64,000 nt of DNA, taken from positions 960,646-1,024,645 of the forward strand of contig CP137686.1 of assembly GCA_037976565.1 (NCBI GenBank), given 5' to 3'. Every line of letters starts with the position of its first letter. Position 1 is the stretch's first letter. Below, piece after piece: positions 1 through 13,100 of this stretch. A program made the translations under genes and the position numbers. The notes beneath the pieces are model-generated. The model was not told the DNA's origin and did no database searches. It worked only from the letters and a program-made list of their open reading frames with translations. The DNA is from Mesocentrotus franciscanus. Its lineage: Eukaryota > Echinodermata > Echinoidea > Camarodonta > Strongylocentrotidae.

Positions 1-758
1 CTGTCTTGATACTTGACTTGTCATCAACTTGATGGAGACTGGAGTAATGCCTGGCAGCTCGATCGAACGGGGGAGCTATACTGGAATGGTAAAACTCACT
101 TTCATTTCTTCTTCCAAGACTGTCCATTGTCTTAATAGTGACGATCTTATCTTAAACTCATTACAACTGTCGCGGATTTAACGCTTATAATAGAGATCAC
201 AATATTAGCAGCCAAGGAAAGCCGCGCCGTCACGAATTGGAGCTTCGCCCAATCCATTATTTAAACCGCACCCGTCCAAGTTCGGCTTTGCGTTTACAAA
301 ACACACTACGACTGTAAAATCTGTACGCAGTCTGTAATTCATAACAACTCATAGTCTAGCTCAGTCATGATAAACAGACATGCATGTTAGCTAGCTAGTC
401 CAAAATATTCTGCTTCAATTCTCTCAATCTCACAGTTAATTAATACTAACCAAGATATACAAATTCAGATTATACTCCAATACCTTTATGAACCAGAAAC
501 ACACAATGCAACCGGTCACTCCAAGTTTGTAGAACTCGTCGTATGGTATATGAATGTACACACTGTTCAAATTACACAACATTATCAGCTGTTCGTGACG
601 TCATAGTAGGCGCTCTCGTTGTATAAGAATGACGTCATGATAACTTTCCTCCAATGAAAATATGTATATCGATCAACTTCCTCGCAAAATAGGAATTTGT
701 AAAAGGTCGCACTTTGAAGAAATTTGTAGATTATACAAAGGAGTTCCCGGGGTGGAAG

Positions 759-908
759 CAGCGCCGTAGCCAGAGTTTGATGTTTGGGGGAACATACATG
801 TAAATTGATCAACGTCCTGGGGAGGGGTCTATGAGGAGCGGTGTATGATCTTGGAAATTTTGGGGGGCACGTGCCCCCCGTGCCCCACCCCCCCTGGCTA
901 CGGGCCTG
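759..908. mobile_element. 150 bp hAT-type MITE with perfect 8 bp target duplication
   Basis: The termini CAGCGCCGTAGCCAG and CTGGCTACGGGCCTG are imperfect inverses. Flanks GGTGGAAG at 751-758 and 909-916 are identical. The body is G/C-run-rich (gggggggcacgtgcccccc). Confidence 0.88.
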
Positions 909-2051
909 GGTGGAAGGGGGTAGATGGCAAGGGATTTTTTGTTTTAATTAGTGCCCCTCTATTTCAACTACCCCAAAAGTCCCCCTTTTGACTTTTAATT
1001 TCCTCTATACTTTCGAAAAATCAACTTAATGCAATTTTAATAGCCTTGTGTGTCCCCTATTTAAATGTGCAATAGTACAATGACATATTACATAATCCAA
1101 ACATGATTTCAATGGGATGCACAATTGGGTATTGAAATTGCCTTGAGTTGATTATATTTTAATAGTTGCACACTGGTCTTTCTTTCTCCCATTCTGAAAT
1201 GGCCACAAGACTCAGAGGAAATCATCCATAGCAGAAGGTTCCCCTATTACATTCAACCACAATACAAAGTAACAAGAATGGGGCAGGAGGGCCAAAGTGC
1301 CTCTACATTTAAAAGCATGGACAGTGCCCCTTTTTAAAAGTTGTTGTTGTTGTTGGTAGTTTATGGCGTTCTTTCTGTACTGAATATATATGCCATATCT
1401 TCAGTTATATAAGAAAATTCAGTTATCAGTAAAGTAATAAATTGTAATAATATAATTAATTAACCAGTATCGCAATTTATTAGGAGTCTCTAGATGGTTT
1501 ACAACTTCTTTTTTAAAGCTTAGTTTTACCCCTTTTATATGCTTATCAACAGGTTGCTAGAAAGAGCTATATCACTTTAAGAAAAGTGTAACATTTCATA
1601 CTAAAATCTGTGCCTTTAAATTGATTTAACATATATATTTGCTCAGTACATGGACATCTGAAGACCTTTGATTATTTATTCTTTAAATCCCCATTCCCTT
1701 TTGAACTAAAAACAAGAATTAACTGTTCAGTATCAGGACAGGGTAGACAAACTACCACAAATATGTCCATTTTCAAAAGTTGAAAGGCCCACTTTTCATT
1801 ACTTCCTTGTACCTTTGTCTCTAATAAAAAGTGCATTCTTTAACTAACAGAAGGTGCTATTCCTATATTAGATATATTTTACATGTGACAATTGATATCT
1901 GCTGTTAGCATAGCAATAGCATGGCGCATAAATCCTTTTAACTAAATTTCGAGTGATTTTCTTTTTATCAATAAATTTGTATCTCAAGATCAGTTTGATG
2001 CTCTGATAAATCCATATTGACAAAAACATACATCTGCAAAAATGAGACCTG

Positions 2052-2327
2052 GGGGGTGTTTCATAAAGCTGTTTATAAAGTGCCAGATAGGATGCCCAAA
2101 GTTTTTCACGATGTTTTAACAAAGTGTGACTATATTTCCAATAACCTCAATTAAATTATGGCAAAAGATATACTTTGCATTAAAAATGTTTGTAATAATA
2201 AGAATGTTAATCTACATCTGCACAGTTCAACTTTAGTTGATGCAGTTAAAAATGATTGAGCATCCCACTTGGCTTTTCATATTTAAGTCATTTGTAAAGT
2301 CATGCGTAACTTTACGAAACACCCCTG
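2052..2327. repeat. Probable MITE with gggtgtttcataaag ends
   Basis: ggggtgtttcataaagctgt on the left and aactttacgaaacacccc on the right are imperfect inverses; gtgtttc..aaag ends recur in the foldback at 13165-13457. The 917-2050 stretch to its left shows nothing recognisable. Confidence 0.6.
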
Positions 2328-2703
2328 TATAGGGAAGGTCATCAGTGCTCTTATTTAAGTGAAACAGTCAAGATTATTTTGGCTCTCCTGATAATTTGAA
2401 ATATTTGAGTTTCGATTCTACAAACAATATGGGTATGGTGAATCTTGATCAGTAACATAAGGTACATTCCAACTCATTCAATGATACGTACAGTCACAGA
2501 AAGTAGAAGACACAAAATCGTTTATATTTGTAACTACAAAACTTTAATCTCAAGATATTTCATCAAGTGGAGGGAAAATTACATACCGTTACTGTCAATA
2601 TAATTGCACAATATCCTCAAGTTCATAAACAAAGCAAAGTCTTTGTGAGGAGATTAGAGGGGAATGTGCATCCATGTTTATTATAAAAAAAAAAGAATTT
2701 TCC

Positions 2704-3156
2704 ATGAAAATTACAAATCATCTGCTGGGATCAAGAAGGGCATTATTAGAGTACATGAGTTAAAGCCCCTCTAAAGTGTTTGGACCCCCAACAACTTTGA
2801 TGGCAAAATTTCACTTAAATTGTATCATAATGTGAAAGAGGATGCCATTTAGGACACATTTCTGCAAGGATTTTCAAAACAAATGTGTTTGAAGTCGAAT
2901 ATTGATGAAAGAATACAAAATTTTGGTTTTCTGCGAACAGAAAACCTAAATTATGTATTCTTTTGATTTGTCCTCAAACACAGTTTTTGGGGGAAATCTT
3001 TACAGAAGTATGTGACATCCTCTTTCACATTATGATATAATTTAAGTGAAATTTTGCCATCAAAGATGTTGGGGCTCCCAACACTTTAGAGAGGCTTTAA
3101 CTCATGTACTCTAATATTGCCCTTTTTGATCCCAGCAGATGATTTGTAATTTTCAT
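2704..3156. repeat. 453 bp long-arm foldback element
   Basis: Two arms of about 200 bp are near-perfect inverses (atgaaaattacaaatcatct ... and back), with a short tttggttttctgcgaacag centre. No coding sequence. Confidence 0.92.
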
Positions 3157-3900
3157 TTTTTTTAATAATATATTTTTGATCACTATTCATCAAGTCTGTC
3201 AGACAACCCTCAATGCTGTTGGTCCGATGTTTGCTTATATCTACTTTATATACATGTATTTACTTTCTTAGTAGTCAGGTCAAAACAAGAGAAATCATGA
3301 CAAACAGTGTGCTAATTAAGTAATAATGCACAAATAATAATAGCAGCTGCACTGTGTTTTACTGTTCTATATGAATCATCATACTAATTGACCATGAATC
3401 TACAATAGTAATAAGACTGATATTATAGATAATAATTATTATTCTATTGGAAATACATGATAACAATCATATACATGTAATATGTATGATCCTAATTTAA
3501 GTGTCTTGACATTATTAAGTAAATATTTAAGTACGGCATCGAATCATTGATAATGCACTTCAATTTGTCAACATTCATTATACATGTACAGGTAAGGCAC
3601 AGAAGAAATTGCGTTTAATACAACATTAAAAGTATGGCAGCAAAACCAGACAGTACCCATGATGACATAAAAATAAACTTGTACAAGTACATACATGAAT
3701 GTACTAAAATAAGCATTCTTTGAAAGTGTCTACTCCAGATTATTCTTGGAGTTATAAATATGATAACAAAAGTGTCAAAGCTTGAAACAGATATACATGT
3801 ATTGCAGATAATTTGAAGTTAATTCAACATATACATAGTAAACAGTTTACCCATTATAGATAGCATTCTTTAAACACATTTTTTTCTAGCTGTTAGACCA

Positions 3901-4059
3901 GGGCCCCGTTGCACAAAACTTACCATTGATGGTAACTTTGCCGTCAATGGTAACTACCAGGGAAACCTTGATTTTGATTGGCTGTTGAGCCCTGTTACCA
4001 TGGTAGTTGCCATTGATGGCAAGGTTACCATCAATGGTAAGTTTTATGCAACAGGTCCC
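3901..4059. repeat. 159 bp foldback MITE with internal repeats of aaccatTGATGG type
   Basis: gttgcacaaaacttaccatt on the left is inverted on the right (aatggtaagttttatgcaac). The short accatcaatggtaa motif is repeated within the arms. Sequence from 4060 to 5620 holds only short chance ORFs. Confidence 0.9.
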
Positions 4060-5624
4060 AGATCAAAAGTATGCTAAAGATTTCTCAATGTTCATACATG
4101 TATTTCTTTCAGTAAGTTACTGTTGACAGCACTAGAGATTTAACACTACATGGTTGCCAACATGATACAAATCAGAATGTCACAGAAGGATTGCATACAT
4201 GATTTGGGGCAGGTATTGAACACATTTAGCAACTTGCTTGCCAAATTAACTCTTTATATGCAACATTGTATACATCATGGGATATATATACCAAAAAAGC
4301 TCAAGATTATTTTACTATGTCCAGTGCAAGATGAATCTATACGTTGATAAAAGGATTGTCCGTGGCTAATCAAGACCAAAATTTTGTCATTTTGCAAAGC
4401 CATTGTGTTGCACAAAGCAATCATTCCGTCAATTGTTGCCTATTGTTTTGGGCAAAATTGCATTTATGGCAAAAGGGCAACCATGTAGAGAGGAGTAAAA
4501 TGCAACACAAGTGTTAATAGAGTAACAAAATAATTCACTAAAAGGGGTCGTAAACATAACATCAATCAAATTGCAAACTATCAGCTGTAGAGTATACCTT
4601 TGAGTTATTTAAGGCTAAGCAAGGTTTTATAATGGGCAAGTAAAAAACAAAATATCAAACTAAAATACCAAACTAAATGGGCAAAACTACACAACAAAGT
4701 GATTTGTTCCTTATTCAACTATTCCTAAAGTTTATCATATGCTTTACAAATTCATATTATCATAAAATGAACAGAATGTTGGCAACTAGAATTCTAACTA
4801 ATGAAATACTACACAGATGCTTGCTGTATATGAGAGATATGGTCAAACTTTTTCTCAAGGTTAAAAATGTACAGTAGCCGAGTTGAACTAATCTATAATG
4901 TGACCAGGCACCACAAAGCTAGTAAAAATTATGATTTCAATCTACCAAGAGAAGAAAAGTAATTTTTTATTTCCTTTTTTTTTGAAGGCACATGACCAAC
5001 AAGGCTGTGAATTCACCTCATTATTCCTATTAATGTATTTTTGTTTTGCCATGAATTGTATCCACCTTGTTGATTTTAATTAATTTGAATTTGAGTTGGA
5101 TCATATCAAGTTATATACAAAAATCAGTCATAAGAATTAATACATTTCATTGCACATTGATTAAAAATTATACAATTTTGATAGTACTGATCAGACAATT
5201 ACAAATATCAATGAAATACAAATATTGATCTAACTGATTAACAGATTAAAACTCTGCATCATATTCCTAATATACATGACAAAATATAACACAGTTTGTG
5301 ATATCAGCTCTATGAAAGTCTAAATGTACAAGCTTGAGGCTTACCTTTACCGTATATATAGAAAATGATATAAACATGAAGGCAGAAGAATATGAATCTG
5401 GGCAATTGTTTGTGATGTGTCCCGTACGACATACGTATATATTGAATAACTTATCCATTTATTCATCCAAAAATTAAAAACATTTCTTCCTGTAACCATT
5501 ACCTAATGGTGGCGATACCAAAAACAAAAACAAAAAATTCAATGGTCATATATGAATATGAATAACAGTCATATGGGACACAATGCACAGAATCACCCAT
5601 CAAATAAATAGATAAAAGAGCAAG

Positions 5625-5832
5625 TTTAGAGGGTACACATTAATCTACACTCGCTACACTCGACCCAGGCGAGGTAAATGGGTACCTGGCAGGAATTAAT
5701 TCCTTGAAATGCTAGAGCGCCGTAATGGCAGCTAGGCTAAAGCCGGGGTAATAATTAAATGACCTGCGCCTCAGAATAGTTTACTAGATCAATGGCGCAT
5801 AACAAATGCTGTATTATTATTATTATTATTAC
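5625..5832 (+). repeat. SINE 3' body with (tta)n tail
   Basis: A dispersed-repeat body (cgacccaggcgaggtaaatg ... gctagagcgcc) ends in tattattattattatt, typical of deuterostome SINEs with trinucleotide tails. The tRNA head is missing. Confidence 0.6.
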
Positions 5833-5977
5833 ACATCGAGTTGTTAACTTTGGATTGATATGAGTGTTCATTTCCACACTTTAAAACGTGTGTAAATATA
5901 CAACTAATAGATAAGCATACTACAATATTTGTTGCTTATATAAACTAGATGAAACTTCAACTGCACGCAGTCGAAAA

Positions 5978-6617
5978 TGATGCCTCCGCCATAGAGCAAT
6001 TTTACAAACCAAAATGGAAATAATTTTTAAAATTCAAGTTTGATTGTAATCCATCTGTTGGTTCTAATGATAACGCGATCACAAGCTATTTTAGGATACA
6101 TAATGAGCCCTGTGACCTTTGACCTCGTGACCCCCAAATCTAATCAGTTCATTGACTCTGCAAGATACATACATGACCCAAGTTTGGCGGTAATCCATCA
6201 ATCGGTTCTTGAGATAACGTGATCACAAGCTATTTTGCATACATAATGAGCCCTGTGACCTTAGACCTTTGACCTCGTGACCCCAAAATCTAATCAGTTC
6301 ATTGACTCTGCAAGATACATACATGACCCAAGTTTGGTGGTAATCCATCAATCGGTTCTTGAGATAACATGATCACGAGCTATTTTTGCATACATAATGA
6401 GCCCTGTGACCTTTGACCTCGTGACCCCAAAATCTAGTCAGTTCATTAGCTCTGCAAGATACATACAGGACCCAAGTTTGGCGGTAATCCATCAATCGGT
6501 TCTTGAGATAACGCGATCACGAGAACGGGACGTATGTATGGACGTACGTACGTACGGACGGACGGACGGACAACCAGAAAACATAATGCCTCCGGCTACT
6601 TTGTAGCGGAGGCATAA
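5978..6617. repeat. Repeat element with three ~150 bp tandem units and gcctccg ends
   Basis: Left atgatgcctccgcc, right gcggaggcat. Between them are three units of about 150 bp with ccatcaatcggttcttgaga, acataatgagccctgtgacc and a tgacctttgacctcgtgacc core. Ends with a gtacgtacgtacggacggac microsatellite. The 60-69 aa ORFs here are repeat translations. Confidence 0.88.
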
Positions 6618-6969
6618 AAAATTGATTGCCTCACAAAATGATTATTGGATAAAAACTACACTTTGACCTTTGACCCCGTCCTGTATGACAATATGAAGAG
6701 AACCTAGTGGCGTCAAAACTGGATGGGAAATTAATTGCTGGTGGTTCACAACAAAAACAACATGTTTCTCAAATATTCACAACTACATGTAGCTCTTTTT
6801 CTTTGGTTTAAGCTGAATGTAAAACTAACGTAAACCCAGAAACTTTGTGTGCATGAAATTTTCCTGAATTATGCAATAATGATTACAACAGTAACAATGA
6901 CTATTTCTCATGTAGCACATTCTTCACTCCTCTGGGGAGGGAGCATTCCAGCCAGTCAGTCAGCTGGTG

Positions 6970-7148
6970 TTATGTTATCAGCTTCATCAGGGTTTCTTTG
7001 AGCTCCTTCACGACAAGGTATCGTCCCTCTTTCTTGCTGGGGCTGCGACACTCTGCAATCTGATCTTTGACCTTTGCTCTCATGTAAGGTGAGAGGTCAG
7101 AGGGTATGCTGTGGAGAAGGCCTCCGTCGCCATGACTGGAATCTTTAC
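6970..7148 (-). CDS. DIPK2: DIPK2 coding exon 6: C-terminus and stop
   Basis: 179 nt, starting in phase 1 after CCACTCAG and ending at TAA (6972-6970). It encodes GGLLHSIPSDL, an acidic/basic helix with a conserved Cys (AECRSPSKKEGRY) and the terminal KELKETLMKL helix. This corresponds to the family's GGLLHDPPS...KELREYLAQL C-terminus. The 3' UTR must lie below 6970; no clear AATAAA was found on the minus strand close to the stop. Confidence 0.96.
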
Positions 7149-10100
7149 CTGAGTGGACATAGAAGAATCAAATGAAATGGAAATTTGTGAGATGTTTGTA
7201 AGGAAATTAAGAAAAGTGTTCCTCAGTACAGTGTATCTTAATGTCTGTAAAGCGCTTTAATAGAGACTGTATTTCATATAAAACGCTATATAAATCCATA
7301 TTATTATTAGTACATCGTAGTTTTGAACGGATTAGACCAATAACAAAATCAAGGTGGTCCACAGGTTTGAAAATCAGAGATGGATTAAATTTGTGTCTCA
7401 ACCAAAACCACTCTTGAATATTAGTAAACAAACAAAAATTGTTTGAAAATACTTCAGTATTGTGCTCATATGGGACCAGACAGAGAGCATCTAAGAACTG
7501 AAGAACTTCCAGGACCCTTTAAGACTTTTGAGTGGACCCTGGACCCCTGCCACAAGGGTTTGGCACTTTGCACACATCAGTTTATACTGTTCCAAAATGC
7601 AATTCATTTGTTTGAATTTTTGTTTGTCGACCGTCATGAAAATGATTGTTAATTGACTTGTTAAAAGCTGTAGTTTTCATCCAGCCACTAACTCAATACA
7701 AATACATTGTCATTGGAAACACTATTAAAGAACAAGGTATTTTTCTTAATTATCAGTGGTTGATCTGCGATTGGTACACATTCCATGTTAATCTAGCAAA
7801 TCATACTTACCAAATAGCCCTTGGCACACTGCATAGTAATTGCATACATGTAGATATGTGTTCAGATTGTTCACTATATAGTCAATACATTATACATGAA
7901 GATCTACATGTATGTAGAAGTGCGTTTAGATTTAGCAAATCTTACTTACCGAATAGCCCTTGACACACTGCATAGTAGTTATGATCACTGTAGTAATGAT
8001 TGCATAGATCTGTATGTGAGAACATGATACATTCTCTCCTACTCCCGCATCCTTCATGTTCTGATTGATGCTTCACATCCCAACCAGGATTAGCATCTGA
8101 GAGAAAAAGGAAAGAAGATGATCAAACTGTTGGCATTTATATTGAGGCCGCCATCCAGTCAAGCATCGCTTATGATTGCGGTCTCCTGCACTTTTTTTCC
8201 ACAGATAGTTCGGAAAATACTTTAAATTTATAATAATATGTTATAGAAATATTTAGTTTTGTTATTATATGTATATATGTTAATAACAATTTGACATGAA
8301 GTTATTATTATTTGTATATTTTGTATTATACCTTACGTATATATATTCTTTGTTATTCAGTAATTATATTTGGAAAAATGCAGAAATCAAATCAAATCAA
8401 ATCAAATATAATGCCCTCTTTCTAAAGCTAAAGCCTGGTACCGGTAATCATTTCTTAAACTCATTTAAGTCGCATAGACTGCTTTATAAAAGTAATGTCA
8501 CTCATTCTACCAGGTATAACTATAAATGTAATAATCCTGGATAAATTGTGGCAAATAATATACATATAATGCATGAGCTCATTATATGATCTATCCACAC
8601 TCAAGTTGAGGCTGTGAGCATTTATCCTAGGCTTGGTATGATAGATGATTACAGCCTCAATGAGAGTGGATAGAATGGAAACATACATCATTTGTTAAAT
8701 TATTTGTAAAATATTCTTCATCCTTGTTGTTTGATCAAACAAGGGATCTGCAACATCCTTAATCCATGTGCTCATTTACTATCACCTGGATAGGAAGAAA
8801 TAACTGTGGATAAAGCTTTGCCCCGCTCCCAACACAGGTATAGTCTCATTCTAATAATTTTACATCTTGACATTATCATTGATATCTACCGGTGTGTGTT
8901 ATGTTCTTTTCATACACCTCACTCGTAGATTCTAATCAAATGATTGGTCAAACTCGGTTACATGCGATTTATTTACTAAGACTATCCCACATTTTTTACA
9001 TGAAAAAACAAGCAATTGTTTTCACTACTATCCAACAATTTTTAAGTACGCGATGCGCAGCAGCGTGTGTAGAAGTTAGTGCACTTATTGTGTGTGGGCC
9101 TATACTTGCGCAGCACTGCACGTAAACGCATTTAGCGGTAAGTGTGACTTATTTGTCAGAGATAATGACAAAAATAACCTTGAAATGAATTTTTTAATAA
9201 AAAACAAAGAAACAAAGAGTTTGTTGTATTAAACAAATGATGCTCTTATTGAGTCTTTTTATGCACCTATGGTACAAAGCCATTAGGCTTGGTACTATAG
9301 ATGCATAGAGTCTCAACTCGAGTGAGGATAGATCGTATAACGCACTCATTCGCATGCATGATTCATATAATATCCTTTCTTTCAAAGTACAATGACATTC
9401 CCTATATAAATGAAACTTGTCCTTGCATTTACGATTAATCATCGGAGAACAGCGCAATCGCTATGCCCAGGATAGAAGTGGTTGGAACGTCATCATCAAT
9501 AGGGTCACAAAGGGTCAGTCATGACTCGTAGGACGATGACGACGAACAGCACAAGCCTTACTCTTGCTTCTTTCATTATCATTATCATTCCTCGTCATTG
9601 TCATTGCCATTGTCATTGTGACTATGATTTTTATTATCAGAATTTCACATCTTTGCCTTACCATCTTTTATCTTCTTTCTATCCACTACAATGATGTTTT
9701 CTGCATCTATCACAAGAACCTCTCCGTTGGCAGTGACAGCTAGGTTATCTTCAGAGACATCGGTGAGATACAAGGCAAACTCATCCCGATTCTCAGAAAG
9801 CTGCTCTGCTATCTTCAAGGCCTGTATGGTAGTGGGGATGTTACAATGTACATGTTATTCAGGGTCTGACACTAAACATTCCATCCACTTATCCATCAAA
9901 TATACAGTCAAACCTGCTTTAGTGACCACCTGCCTACAAAGACCACCTGTCTAAAAGACCACTTTTCTTGTCTCCCTTGGGTGGTCTTTATAGACAGGTT
10001 TCACTGGAGTATTATACAGTGTACATTCATTCTGATTCTGATTCTGATTCTGTTCAGGTCCTGGTCCGATTCCGAGATGGATATGTATGACCAATAAGAA

Positions 10101-13100
10101 CGTTATCGCTCGAGAGAGAGTGTTTGTTAAATCTAAAACATTTTGGAATTGAGTCCCATCACATAGCAGTTGTGGGGAGGGACTATGCTTATATTACCCT
10201 TTTGAATTGCTTCCCAGAGTTTGGTTTTGAAGGTTTCAACCGACTTGCAGGCAATGATGCTGGGGGAATAGATTCCAGGCCCGAATGGTTCTTGGAAAGA
10301 AGGTGAGTCGATAGATATCCGTTTTGCATCTTATGTTAGAGAAGGAGAGATTATGATGTCCCTTGAGTATCTTCTGGGGTTGAGTGATGTATTCAGATCT
10401 GGGTATGGCTACTTGGTCTTTGATGGATTTGAAGAAGAGCTGTAGAGGTTGCCATTTTAGATCCCTTTTTAGTTCTGATACATGGACGTCTATTCCATAT
10501 TTGCCAGTGACAAATCTAGCCCCTCTGTTTTGGACTCCCTCCAGTTTGTTGATATGTTTACTTAAGTAAGGATCCCACACGCTACTGGCATATTCAAGAT
10601 GAGGCCTTACAAGACAGGTGAATGCAGCTTCTCTGATCTTCTTGGTAGAGAAGCCAGACAGGTTACGACGAGTCATCCCGAGCATACAGTTTGCACACCT
10701 ATCCCTCATTCCCTGCACTGGCTTCCATTAACAAACAACTACAGTTCAAAGTTTGTTAGTTTCAAAATCTGAAATGGATTAGTACCTTCAGGTACATTGT
10801 ATCTCAAAGACCTTGTATGTATCATTGATAAAGAAGCAACCTTTCGTCATTCTCAGATCTTTTTCACACTCATTTTTTCTCCTGCATTGCCACCCATACT
10901 AGCTACAGGTTCCGTTAGTACATGTTTCAATGAGAAACCATTTTCAGGGGGGGGGGAATATGGTCTTTGTAGACAGGTGGCCTTTCTATACTGGTGGTCA
11001 TTAAAGCAGGTTTGACTGTATATGATTCACATCCATTTACACTTGGTGACCAACTGAACAGAATGATTTCCATGATGTTCCACAACTCTTGAATCTTTCA
11101 AACCCATGCTAAAAACTAATCTGTTATTCAGTTTGTAATTCAATTGTTTACCTTACCTTACATGTATCTATTCTGAATCATGATGGTCCAGAATGTACAG
11201 CAAAATAAGATTAGGGTAGGCAATAAATTCAAGTCTGTCCAGTATTTGGAATCAACTTTAACATTTCAAATATATGTATTAAGGCCATAATGAATGTTTT
11301 TTTTTTTTTTTTTTTTTTTACAAACATTGAAAATGGATCCATGTGAAACAGTTTCCAAAGGTTAAACAATGATTTTTTCTTTTTTTTTCTTCAAACATTA
11401 AAAATGGATCCATATGAAACAGTTTCCAAAGGTTAAACAATGGGTGAGTTACCTGAACTGCTAGAGCAGCTCTGACGCCGAACTTGAATTTATAGAAATA
11501 TCTTAACGTATGTCCACTATAGTCCTGTACAGTAAACCTTCCACAGGCTCCCTGGTATGCTGGGAATGGCCAGCCCTTCCGGTTAGGAAAAGCCTCAAGA
11601 AAACAAAGGGAAGATAAAAGGAATCAATTTTGTGCCTTAATGGATTGTTACAGATGTCAAATTAAAGAAGTTAGAACAATTGACTCAACTCTACAGAAAA
11701 GATTCATAGGTCATGGGTTTGAGCTCCGGCTTCTCTCCTTCCATGTGGTAGCATTGTGCACACCTGTAAAAAGTAGTGGCAAGTTGAAATATGCAGAAAT
11801 TCCATGCCAGTGAAACTCTGATGACAGGAGTAATGATGTATCCATAAGGCACAGAGAGCTCTTATAGAGACATATACTGAATGCCATATATACATTTAAA
11901 TGTATTTTCACTACTGTTAACTCTTCTCACTTAACTTCTTAATACCGGTACATCATCAATGTTGTTTAAACATATTTGTGGCTTACATGTATTTACTGGG
12001 TGTAAGCTACAAATATGTTTAAACAAATGAAATTTCTCCCAGGAAGCATTACATTTATAAAAATCATCAATGTTGTTTTAAATAACAAATTTCTCTTTCT
12101 TTTAGGAGGAGAAGAAAAAAATAAGGCAATTGCAATGTTTATGAGTAAAGTTCAATGAAAACACCTGTACATGTAATACCTTCATCACCGCCTTCAGAGA
12201 TGGAAGCATTACCAAACCTCAACAAAGAATATTAATTTATTGAATTCAGAGACCAAGAAAAGGGTTGAAAACTAGATACATTGATCTCACCTGCAAAATG
12301 AGTGGTTCTGGGTTAAAGGCAATGGTTGTAGCCAACATTAGCTTATTATCTCTAGCCAATGTATGATCATACTGTCTTTCTCCAAATGTATCCCATATCC
12401 TGTCTAGAAGCCTTCTTGACGGACATCTCACAATATCCGATAGTCCCATGACATCCTTCTCCTTTAACCGCTCTGCGTACATGATATCCGATAGTTTTGA
12501 CTTGTAAATCTGCTGCGAGACGTCACAACCTCTAAGGCCACTTTCCGCATTTGTACAGAGGTCCTTGTCAAACTGGTTGTGCTCAGAGTTGTGTCCAAGT
12601 TTTTTCATGACGACAGGTTTCTGGTCGAGGTAGGTGGCAAAGTAGACGTTCTTGACGTTGACGTAATCAAAGAGACGAATGGAGGAGTAGGAATGGAAAC
12701 GGTAGTCGCCACGACTGAAACGCTTGCAGAGGCTAGTTCCAAAGCAGGCCGGACATTTGGTAGCCTCGACAAAGTATTCATTCTACAGAGATGGAGAGAG
12801 AAGGCCTTTTTTAAGGATAAAGTAGTGTTGTAATATCTTGTGACAGCAACAGCCAAGGACTCAAATTGAATTGAGACTCGACAGACTCCAGACTCAATTT
12901 GATTTAGGACTCAAAGCCTTGTTCTTCGACCTCAAACAGGAATCAATATTTAGGGACTCCCATTTCAGACTGTAATAAAATATAAGACATAAACCATACT
13001 AGCTTCAAATGTTTTGTTGATTGATGAGACAATCATAACTTTTTTAAAGTAGTCAAAAGTTTGGAAAAGGCCTCCACATGCAACTTTCATACACCCACAC

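Noticed and set aside
5978..6617. CRISPR-like array from regularly spaced repeats
   Set aside because: Units are ~150 bp, nearly identical throughout with no unique spacers, in a eukaryotic context.
8388..8412. (aatca)n run as a telomere-like or regulatory repeat
   Set aside because: It is short and follows AT-rich LINE-like 3' sequence, best read as a retroposon tail.
12605..12856. 83-84 aa ORFs overlapping DIPK2 exon 2
   Set aside because: They are other-frame shadows of the conserved DIPK2 exon, whose frame is fixed by family motifs.
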